NCBI RefSeq assembly: GCF_965229315.1
Contig: NZ_CBDDJA010000002.1
Span: 1,364,001-1,428,000, forward strand
Length of the DNA: 64,000 bases
Direction of reading: 5' to 3'
From: Pelomonas sp965229315
Lineage (GTDB): Bacteria > Pseudomonadota > Gammaproteobacteria > Burkholderiales > Burkholderiaceae_C
Shown here: one piece after another, positions 42,057 through 49,368 of the stretch
Position numbering within the stretch: the stretch's first letter is position 1
Layout of the letters: the number at the start of each line of letters is the position of its first letter
Position numbers and translations under genes: made by a program
The notes under the pieces: model-generated
The model's database searches: none
The model's input: only the letters and a program-made list of their open reading frames with translations
Told to the model about the DNA's origin: nothing

Positions 42057-43819
42057 CCTTGCGGCTGCTTCCCGTTGCGCTTTTGTTCGCCCTTCAGGTG
42101 CCGTCGGCCGGGGCGGTCGAGCAACCGGAAGCGGCCACCACCCGCACCGCCAAGCAGGGCAGCCTGACAGCGCCGGCCCGGCGCTTCGCCGTGACGGCGG
42201 CCAACCCGCTGGCGGTGGACGCCGGCGTCGAGATGCTGAAGGCGGGCGGCTCGGCCTTGGACGCGGCCGTGGCCGTGCAGGCCGTGCTGGGGCTGGTCGA
42301 GCCGCAGTCCAGCGGCATCGCCGGTGGCGCCTTCCTGATGCACTGGGACGGCCGGCAGGTGCAGTCCTTCGATGGGCGCGAGACGGCGCCCGCCGCCGCC
42401 ACGCCGCAGATGTTCCTGAAGCCCGACGGCAAGCCGCTGCCGATGCGCGAGGCCGTCATGAGCGGCCTGTCCACCGGCACGCCCGGCGTGCTGGCCATGC
42501 TGGCCGAAGGCCACCGCCAGCACGGCCGGCTGCCGTGGGCGCGGCTGTTCGAGCCCGCCATCCGGCTGGCCGAGCGGGGCTTCGCGATCAGCCCGCGGCT
42601 GTTCGAGCTGTTCAGCGCCGAACCCGCGCTGCGCCACGACCCGCAGGCCGCCCCGTACTTCTTCGACGCCGCCGGCCAGCCCAAGCCGGTGGGCACCGTG
42701 CTGAAGAACCCGGCCTACGCCGCCGTGCTGCGCGGTATCGCCAGACAGGGCGCCAAGGGCTTCTACGAGGGCCCGGTGGCCGAGGACATCGTGCGCCGCG
42801 TGCAGGGCCATGTGCGACCGGGGCTGCTGACGGTCGCCGACCTCGCGGGCTACAAGCCCGTCGTGCGCCCGCCGCTGTGCAACGACTGGCGCAGTTGGCG
42901 CGTCTGCGGCTTCGGCCCACCGACGTCCGGGCACCTGACGCTGATGCAGATCCTCGGCCTGCTGGACACCCAGCCCGCCGCCGTCGCCGCCCAGGGGATC
43001 ACGGCGGACTGGATGCACGCCTATGCCGAGTCCGCCAAGCTCGCATTCGCCGACCGCGCCCAGTTCATCGGCGACCCGGCCTTCGTCACCGCGCCGGGCG
43101 GGGACTGGCAGAGCCTGCTTGCACCGGCCTACCTGAAGCAGCGGGGCGCGTTGATCGGCCCCACGGCGATGGGCACGGCCACGGCCGGCCAGCCGGGTGA
43201 CGTGAAGCAGGCGTGGGCGCCGCAGGCCGCGCAGCTCGAGGCGGGCACCAGCCAGGTCAGCGTCGTCGACGCCCAGGGCCACGCGGTGTCCATGACCACC
43301 AGCGTCGAGTCCGCCTTCGGCAACCGCGTCATGAGCGACGGCGGCACGGGCCTGGCCGGCGGCTTCATGCTGAACAACCAGCTCACCGACTTCTCGCTGA
43401 ACCCGGTGGGCGCCGACGGCAAACCGGTGGCCAACCGCGTCGAGGCGGGCAAGCGGCCGCGCTCCAGCATGGCGCCCACGCTGGTGTTCGACCGCGCCGG
43501 CCAGCTCGTGCTGGTGGCCGGCTCACCGGGCGGGCCGGTCATCATCCATTACGTGGCCAAGGTCATCACCGGCGCGCTGGCCTGGGGGCTGCCGGTGCAG
43601 CAGGCGGTGGACCTGCCCAACTTCGGCCACTTCAACTCGGGCGTGCTCATCGTCGAGCACGGCACGCTGACGGACGCGCAGCTCGCGGACCTGCGCGGCC
43701 GCGGCCACCAGGTCAGCGAGACCGACCTGACGAGCGGCCTGCAGGTGCTGATGCGGGTGAAGGGCGGCTGGGTCGGCGGCGCCGACCCGCGGCGCGAGGG
43801 CGTCGTCAAGGGCGAGTAG
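42053..43819 (+). CDS. ggt: Gamma-glutamyltransferase
   Basis: The 588-residue periplasmic enzyme cleaves the gamma-glutamyl bond of glutathione and related peptides and matures by self-cleavage. A signal peptide covers residues 1-22 (MTLRLLPVALLFALQVPSAGA). The nucleophile that becomes the N terminus of the small subunit is Thr399 in GTSQVSVVD. Large-subunit marks are SGIAGGAFLMHW and DGRETAP; small-subunit marks are NNQLTDFS and KRPRSSMAPTLVF, with a Gly-Gly oxyanion pair in GSPGGPVII. Its ATGA overlap with the DUF1501 gene is unusual and suggests a shared periplasmic role. Confidence 0.95.
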   Translation: MTLRLLPVALLFALQVPSAGAVEQPEAATTRTAKQGSLTAPARRFAVTAANPLAVDAGVEMLKAGGSALDAAVAVQAVLGLVEPQSSGIAGGAFLMHWDGRQVQSFDGRETAPAAATPQMFLKPDGKPLPMREAVMSGLSTGTPGVLAMLAEGHRQHGRLPWARLFEPAIRLAERGFAISPRLFELFSAEPALRHDPQAAPYFFDAAGQPKPVGTVLKNPAYAAVLRGIARQGAKGFYEGPVAEDIVRRVQGHVRPGLLTVADLAGYKPVVRPPLCNDWRSWRVCGFGPPTSGHLTLMQILGLLDTQPAAVAAQGITADWMHAYAESAKLAFADRAQFIGDPAFVTAPGGDWQSLLAPAYLKQRGALIGPTAMGTATAGQPGDVKQAWAPQAAQLEAGTSQVSVVDAQGHAVSMTTSVESAFGNRVMSDGGTGLAGGFMLNNQLTDFSLNPVGADGKPVANRVEAGKRPRSSMAPTLVFDRAGQLVLVAGSPGGPVIIHYVAKVITGALAWGLPVQQAVDLPNFGHFNSGVLIVEHGTLTDAQLADLRGRGHQVSETDLTSGLQVLMRVKGGWVGGADPRREGVVKGE

Positions 43820-43942
43820 CCCGCGCGAACCCGGCGGCCGCGGTAACGGTCGAGGCGTCCGGCGCCGCGACGGCACGCTGTCCGACACGGGCTGCGGGGG
43901 TGGACCGCCTAGGCTGCATCACCACCAGCTCGGAGCTTTGCC

Positions 43943-44587
43943 ATGGATGATGGGCGGACCAGTCTTTCCCGTCGTGACGTGCTGATCGCCAGCGCGGGCA
44001 CGGCCACGATCATGGCGGCCGATGCCGCACCACCCGCCGCAACGGCGGCGTCCCGCATGAAGGACAGTGCCATGGGCCCCGTGAGCCTCGAGGTCAACGG
44101 CCAGCCGCACACGCTGGACCTGGACACCCGCACCACGCTGCTGGACGCCTTGCGCGAACACCTGCGGCTGACCGGCACCAAGAAGGGATGCGACCACGGC
44201 CAGTGCGGTGCGTGCACCGTGCTGCTGGACGGGCGGCGTGTCAACAGCTGCCTGACCTTCGTCGTCATGCTCGACGGTGCCAAGGTCACCACCATCGAGG
44301 GCCTGGGCACACCGCAGCGCATGCACCCGCTGCAGGCGGCTTTCGTCGCCCAAGACGGCTACCAGTGCGGCTACTGCACGCCGGGCCAGATCTGTTCGGC
44401 CGCGGGCATGCTGGACGAGCTCCTGCGCGGCGTGCCCAGCCACGTGACGGCCGACCTGACCGCCAGGCCGCTGCTGTCCGCCGAAGAGCTGCGCGAGCGC
44501 ATGAGCGGCAACCTGTGCCGCTGTGGTGCCTACTCCAACATCGCCGACGCGATCACCAGCGTCGGCGTGAACGGCGGTGCCGCATGA
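43943..44587 (+). CDS. paoA: Periplasmic aldehyde oxidoreductase, iron-sulfur subunit PaoA (YagT)
   Basis: The 214-residue subunit of a molybdenum hydroxylase begins with a Tat signal (SLSRRDVLIASAG) that exports the folded PaoABC complex. The plant-type [2Fe-2S] cluster is bound by GCDHGQCGACTVLLDGRRVNSC. The second [2Fe-2S] domain has CGYCTPGQIC and CRCGAY. PaoABC oxidises aromatic and other aldehydes in the periplasm, a detoxifying reaction. It overlaps paoB by 4 bases. Confidence 0.93.
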   Translation: MDDGRTSLSRRDVLIASAGTATIMAADAAPPAATAASRMKDSAMGPVSLEVNGQPHTLDLDTRTTLLDALREHLRLTGTKKGCDHGQCGACTVLLDGRRVNSCLTFVVMLDGAKVTTIEGLGTPQRMHPLQAAFVAQDGYQCGYCTPGQICSAAGMLDELLRGVPSHVTADLTARPLLSAEELRERMSGNLCRCGAYSNIADAITSVGVNGGAA

Positions 44588-45543
44588 AGGCCTTCACCTA
44601 CGAGCGCGCCCGCACACCGGCCGAAGCGGCCGATGCGGTCGCACGCCGGCCGGACGCCAAGTTCATCGCCGGCGGCACCAACCTCATCGACCTGATGAAG
44701 CTGCAGATCGAGGCGCCCGCGCACCTGGTGGACGTCAACGCGCTGGGGCTGGACCGCATCGAGCCCGTGGCATCGAGCGAAGGTGGCGGCCTGCGCGTGG
44801 GCGCGCTGGTGCGCAACACCGACCTCGCCGCCGATGCCCGCGTGCGCAAGGACTACGCCGTGCTGTCGCGCGCGCTGCTGTCCGGCGCCTCCGCGCAGTT
44901 GCGCAACCGCGCCACCACGGCGGGGAACCTGCTGCAGCGCACGCGCTGCCCCTACTTCTACGACACGCAGCAGCCCTGCAACAAGCGCCAGCCCGGCAGT
45001 GGCTGCAGCGCGGTGGGCGGCGTGGCTCGCTCGCTGGCCGTCATCGGCGCCAGCACCGCCTGCATCGCCACGCACCCGAGCGACATGGCCGTGGCGATGC
45101 GCGTGCTGGACGCGCAGGTCGAGACCGTGCAGCCCGACGGGCACACGCGCCGCATCCCGATCGCGGACTTCCACCGCCTGCCGGGCGACACGCCGCATGT
45201 GGAGAACGCGCTGGCGCAGGGCGAGCTGGTCACGTCGGTCTGGCTGCCGCCGCCGGTGGGCGGCGAGCACGTCTACCGCAAGGTGCGCGACCGCGCGTCG
45301 TATGCGTTCGCGCTGGTGTCCGTCGCTGCCATCCGCCAGCGCGACGGCAGCGCACGCGTGGCTTTCGGCGGCGTGGCGCCCCGGCCCTGGCGCGTCGAGG
45401 CCGCCGAATCGCAACTCGCCAAGGGCGTGCACACCTTCTTCGCCCAGGCCTTCGCAGGCGCCGCGCCGCAGCACGACAACGCGTTCAAGCTGCAGCTGGC
45501 CGAGCGCCTGCTGGGCGACGTCCTCCACCCTGCCCGCAGCTGA
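44584..45543 (+). CDS. paoB: Periplasmic aldehyde oxidoreductase, FAD subunit PaoB (YagS)
   Basis: The 319-residue FAD-binding subunit has KFIAGGTNLIDLMK for FAD and NRATTAGNLLQRTRCPYFYD. Cysteines follow in PCNKRQPGSGCSAVGG, the insertion that holds the extra [4Fe-4S] cluster peculiar to PaoB among xanthine-oxidase-family proteins. It begins inside the paoA stop (ATGA). Length is normal for the family. Confidence 0.93.
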   Translation: MKAFTYERARTPAEAADAVARRPDAKFIAGGTNLIDLMKLQIEAPAHLVDVNALGLDRIEPVASSEGGGLRVGALVRNTDLAADARVRKDYAVLSRALLSGASAQLRNRATTAGNLLQRTRCPYFYDTQQPCNKRQPGSGCSAVGGVARSLAVIGASTACIATHPSDMAVAMRVLDAQVETVQPDGHTRRIPIADFHRLPGDTPHVENALAQGELVTSVWLPPPVGGEHVYRKVRDRASYAFALVSVAAIRQRDGSARVAFGGVAPRPWRVEAAESQLAKGVHTFFAQAFAGAAPQHDNAFKLQLAERLLGDVLHPARS

Positions 45544-45557
45544 AAGGACGGCCGACC

Positions 45558-47756
45558 ATGCGATTCGACAAGCCCGCCACCACCAACCCCATCGACCAGG
45601 GCAAGGCCATCGGCCGCGCCACGCCGCGCATCGACGGCCCGATGAAGACCACCGGCACGGCGCCCTACGCCTACGAGCACCACGACGCCACGCCCACGCC
45701 CGCGGTGGGCTTCATCGTCGGCGCCGGCATCGCCAAGGGCCGGGTCAAGTCCCTGGACCTGCGCGCGGCCCGCGCGGCACCCGGCGTGATCGCCATCGTC
45801 ACCGCGCAGAATGCCGGCAAGCTGGGCAAGGGCAGCAAGAACACCGCGCCGCTGCTGGGCGGCCCGCAGGTGGACCACTACCACCAGGCGCTGGCCGTCG
45901 TGGTGGCCGAGAGCTTCGAGCAGGCGCGCGCCGCGGCGCAGCTCGTCGAGATCCGCTACGACGCGGCGCCCGGCCGCTTCGACCTGGCCGCCGAGCAGCC
46001 GCATGCGCCCCTGGCCAAGGGCGACGGCATGGGCGGCAAGTCGGAAACGCGCGTCGGCCAGTTCGAGACCGCGTTCGCCGCAGCTCCTGTGCAGCTCGAT
46101 GCCCGCTACACCACCCCCGACCAGAGCCACGCGATGATGGAGCCGCACGCCACCATCGCCGCCTGGGAGGGGCGCAAGCTGACGGTGTGGACGTCCAACC
46201 AGATGATCGACTGGGCCGTGACGGACCTGGCCAAGACGCTGGGCATCCCGAAGCAGGACGTGCACGTGAAGTCGCCCTACATCGGCGGCGGCTTCGGCGG
46301 CAAGCTGTTCCTGCGCGCCGATGTGGTGCTGGCCGCGCTGGGCGCCAAGGCCGCCGGCCGGCCGGTGAAGATCGCACTGCCGCGCCCCTTCATCTTCAAC
46401 AACACGACGCACCGGCCTGCCACCCTGCAGCGTGTGCGCCTGGGCGCGGACCGCGACGGGCGCATCACGGCCATCGGCCACGAGAGCTGGTCCGGCGACC
46501 TGCCCGGCGGCGGGCCCGAGACGGCGGTGGCGCAGACGCGGTTGCTGTACGCCGGCGAGCACCGCTACACCGCGATGCGCCTGGCCGTGCTGGACCTGCC
46601 CGAGGGCAACGCGATGCGTGCGCCGGGCGAGGCCCCGGGCCTGATGGCGCTGGAGATCGCGATGGACGAGATGGCCGAGAAGCTGGGCCTGGACCCCATC
46701 GAGTTCCGCCTGCGCAACGACACGCAGGTGGACCCCGAGAAGCCGCAGCGCCCGTTCTCGCAGCGCCGCCTGGCCGAGTGCCTGAAGACCGGCGCCGAGC
46801 GCTTCGGCTGGCAGCGCCGCAATGCCAGGCCGGCCCAGGTGCGCGACGGCCGCTGGCTGGTGGGCATGGGCGTGGCGGCGGCGTTTCGCAACAACATGCT
46901 GATGAAGTCCAGGGCGCGCGTGCGGCTGGACGCGCAGGGCCGCGTCACCGTCGAGACGGACATGACGGACATCGGCACCGGCACCTACACCATCCTCGCG
47001 CAGACGGCGGCCGAGACGATGGGCGTGCCGCTGGCGCAGGTCATCGTGCGGCTGGGCGATTCGGCGTTCCCCGTCTCCTGCGGTTCGGGCGGGCAGTGGG
47101 GCGCCAACAACTCGACGTCGGGCGTCTATGCGGCCTGCATGAAGCTGCGCGGCCTGGTGGTCCAACAGGCTGGCCTGGGCGATGACGCGGCGTTCGCCGA
47201 CGGCCAGGTGCGTGGCGGCGGCAAGGCCGTGCCGTTGTCGTCCTTCGCGGGCCTGGTGGCCGAGGACGGCATCGAGTACGGCGACCTCGACAAGCGTTAC
47301 CAGCAGTCCACCTTCGGCGGGCATTTCGTCGAGGTGGCCGTGGACGCGGTGAGCGGCGAGATCCGCGTGCGGCGCATGCTGGCGGTCTGCGCGGCGGGGC
47401 GCATCCTGAACCCCATGTCGGCGCGCAGCCAGATCATCGGCGCGATGACGATGGGCGTGGGCGCGGCGCTGATGGAAGCGCTGCATGTCGATGTGCGGCG
47501 CGGGTTCTTCGTGAACCACGACCTCGCGGGCTACGAGGTGCCAGTGCACGCGGACATCCCGCACCAGGACGTGGTGTTCCTGGACGAGACCGACCCCATC
47601 TCCTCGCCGATGAAGGCCAAGGGCGTGGGCGAGCTGGGCATCTGCGGCGCGGCGGCGGCGGTCGCGAACGCGGTCTACAACGCCACGGGGGTGCGGGTGC
47701 GGGACTACCCGCTGACGCTGGACAAGCTGTTGAAGGGGTTGCCGGCGGTGGTTTGA
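45558..47756 (+). CDS. paoC: Periplasmic aldehyde oxidoreductase, molybdenum subunit PaoC (YagR)
   Basis: The 732-residue catalytic subunit binds molybdenum as the cytosine-dinucleotide cofactor. The base-catalyst glutamate is Glu692 in VGELGICGAAAAV, the same number as in E. coli PaoC. Cofactor-binding segments are YIGGGFGGKLFLRAD, MRAPGEAPGLMALE and CGSGGQWGANNSTSG. It starts 14 bases after paoB. The dedicated insertion chaperone PaoD is not the next gene and is not in the window. Confidence 0.94.
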   Translation: MRFDKPATTNPIDQGKAIGRATPRIDGPMKTTGTAPYAYEHHDATPTPAVGFIVGAGIAKGRVKSLDLRAARAAPGVIAIVTAQNAGKLGKGSKNTAPLLGGPQVDHYHQALAVVVAESFEQARAAAQLVEIRYDAAPGRFDLAAEQPHAPLAKGDGMGGKSETRVGQFETAFAAAPVQLDARYTTPDQSHAMMEPHATIAAWEGRKLTVWTSNQMIDWAVTDLAKTLGIPKQDVHVKSPYIGGGFGGKLFLRADVVLAALGAKAAGRPVKIALPRPFIFNNTTHRPATLQRVRLGADRDGRITAIGHESWSGDLPGGGPETAVAQTRLLYAGEHRYTAMRLAVLDLPEGNAMRAPGEAPGLMALEIAMDEMAEKLGLDPIEFRLRNDTQVDPEKPQRPFSQRRLAECLKTGAERFGWQRRNARPAQVRDGRWLVGMGVAAAFRNNMLMKSRARVRLDAQGRVTVETDMTDIGTGTYTILAQTAAETMGVPLAQVIVRLGDSAFPVSCGSGGQWGANNSTSGVYAACMKLRGLVVQQAGLGDDAAFADGQVRGGGKAVPLSSFAGLVAEDGIEYGDLDKRYQQSTFGGHFVEVAVDAVSGEIRVRRMLAVCAAGRILNPMSARSQIIGAMTMGVGAALMEALHVDVRRGFFVNHDLAGYEVPVHADIPHQDVVFLDETDPISSPMKAKGVGELGICGAAAAVANAVYNATGVRVRDYPLTLDKLLKGLPAVV

Positions 47757-48272
47757 GCCACGCTTGGTGGATGGTGAGTGGGGTGCCCTGCGCTGCTCGA
47801 ACAGCGAGGCCCGCGTGCAACTCGCGCCGCTGCGCTCTGCTCAAACAGTCGCGCGGAGTCAGATGTTGAAGTGCGCTGCACGCACGCCTCGCTGTTCTGC
47901 GCTGCTCGGCGGTTTTTAAGGGGAGTTTCTTACCAGCCCAACAGACAAACCCGGAAGCCGGCTGGCGCCGGCTGTTCCTGGGTCCCCCTAGTAGTCCGCC
48001 GAGCAGCGGAAGGTCTTGAGGCCGCGAGCGAAGCTCGCTTCAAGAACTGACTTCGCGAAGATGTTTGAGCAGAGCGTAGCGGCGCGAGTTCTTCGCGGGG
48101 CCTCAAGACCTGAGCAGCGCAGGGCAGCCCGCTGCGAAGCAAAGGGCCGGGCGGATCGGGGGCGCTTTCTTTGCCTACTTTCGTGTGCGTACAAGAAAGT
48201 AGGTCGCCCGCCGGGGCGAACTCCCGGCACCACAGCAGGCGCCAGGCAGGAGTCAATCAAACCACCGTGTCC
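47757..48272. repeat. Non-coding block of nested inverted repeats between paoC and dsbB
   Basis: No gene is credible in these 516 bases. An outer inverted pair of about 65 bases, imperfect, lies at 47784-47847 (starts TGCCCTGCGCTGCTC, ends CTCTGCTCAAACA) and 48062-48126. A 13-base perfect pair lies inside it at 47900-47912 (CGCTGCTCGGCGG) and 47996-48008. A 12-base pair, GAACAGCGAGGC (47799-47810) and its complement (47886-47897), links the left half. A separate hairpin CCTACTTTC ... GAAAGTAGG sits at 48174-48203. The style matches dispersed repeats of Burkholderiales; copies elsewhere in the genome cannot be seen here. Confidence 0.75.
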
Positions 48273-48764
48273 TCAGCGCTTGCCGAGAACAACAAGCCCA
48301 GCCGCGCCAATCGCCACGAACAGCAGCCCGCTCCAGACCTCATACGGCAACCCGATCAACCGGTAAGCCGCAGCTTCCGCGCAGTTCGCCGTGATCATGA
48401 ACACCGACGGCCATAGCTCCTCCAGGTTCAGCGCCGTGACGATCTGGTCCGCCAGGCCCATCGCACAGGTGGCCGTCTGCGATGCCACCTCATGCTGGAA
48501 GACGGCGGCCGCCACGCCCGCCACGCACAGCAGCAGCACGGCGACCACGGCCGACTGACGCAGCGCGCGCGTGGCTTGCACCAGCCAGCCCAGCAGCGAG
48601 AACGCCCCGATCAACAGGAAGATGCCCCGCTGCAGCACGCACCACGGGCAGGGTTTCACGCCGAACTGGTGCTGGGCGATGAGGGCGATGCCGACGGCGG
48701 CGAAGCTCGCCGCGGCCATGCCTGCCAGCGCGCGGGCCGGCAGCTTGGAAGGCCGCCTGAACAT
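48273..48764 (-). CDS. dsbB: Disulfide bond formation protein B
   Basis: The 163-residue inner-membrane protein reoxidises periplasmic DsbA and passes electrons to quinone. Four hydrophobic segments are present. The quinone-side pair is Cys39 and Cys42 (CPWC), and the periplasmic-loop pair is Cys100 and Cys128, the spacing expected for DsbB. The start at 48764 shares a base with the stop of the RidA gene (TGATG), so translation is coupled. DsbA is not encoded nearby. Confidence 0.94.
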   Translation of the reverse strand: MFRRPSKLPARALAGMAAASFAAVGIALIAQHQFGVKPCPWCVLQRGIFLLIGAFSLLGWLVQATRALRQSAVVAVLLLCVAGVAAAVFQHEVASQTATCAMGLADQIVTALNLEELWPSVFMITANCAEAAAYRLIGLPYEVWSGLLFVAIGAAGLVVLGKR

Positions 48765-49231
48765 CAGTCGCTGACTTCCGCGATCAACTCGATCTCGACG
48801 CAGGCGCCCATCGGGATCTGCGCCACGCCGAACGCGCTGCGTGCATGCTTGCCCGCGTCGCCCAGCACGGCGGCCAGCAGCTCGGAGCAGCCGTTGGTGA
48901 CGAGATGCTGCTCGGTGAAGTCCGGCGTGCTGTTGACCAGGCTCATGACCTTGACGATGCGCACCACCTTGCCCAGGTCGCCCGTGGCGGCCTGCAGCGT
49001 GCCGAGCAGGTCGATGGCGATGGCGCGCGCGGCCTGCTGGCCGGTCGCGGTGTCGGTGTCCTTGCCGAGCTGGCCGACCCAGGCCTTGCCGTCCTTCTTG
49101 GCGATGTGGCCCGAGACGAACAGCAGGTTGCCGGTGCGCACGAACGGCTGGTAGGCCGCGGCGGGCACGGCGAGCGGGGGCAGGGTGATGCCGAGCTCGG
49201 CGAGCTTGGCCTGGATGGCGGATGAGTTCAT
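48764..49231 (-). CDS. RidA family protein
   Basis: The 155-residue protein belongs to the RidA/YjgF/Rid superfamily, whose archetype hydrolyses reactive enamines and imines formed by PLP enzymes. It begins MNSSAIQAKLAELGITLPPLAVPAAAYQPFVRTGNLLFVSGHI, the form of the longer Rid subgroup often annotated endoribonuclease L-PSP-like. The arginine of the archetype's active site is not evident, so deaminase activity is uncertain. The start at 49231 is family-like. It is the first gene of the pair with dsbB. Confidence 0.88.
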   Translation of the reverse strand: MNSSAIQAKLAELGITLPPLAVPAAAYQPFVRTGNLLFVSGHIAKKDGKAWVGQLGKDTDTATGQQAARAIAIDLLGTLQAATGDLGKVVRIVKVMSLVNSTPDFTEQHLVTNGCSELLAAVLGDAGKHARSAFGVAQIPMGACVEIELIAEVSD

Positions 49232-49368
49232 GGGAAGGTCTCGGGCTCTGCCCGCCGGGTTCGCCCTGGGGCGGCCCGGCGGGCGCATGCGGGGTCGCGC
49301 GGTGGCGCGGGAACAAAACGGCGGCATGCTACACCCCGAGACCCGACCGGATCGGGCAGGGAGGCAAG

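Noticed and set aside
42053..43819. Possible loss of the gamma-glutamyltransferase nucleophile, since the motif reads TSQVS rather than TTHYS
   Set aside because: Aligning on SVVD shows that the first Thr (Thr399) occupies the nucleophile position; only the following residues differ, as in many family members.
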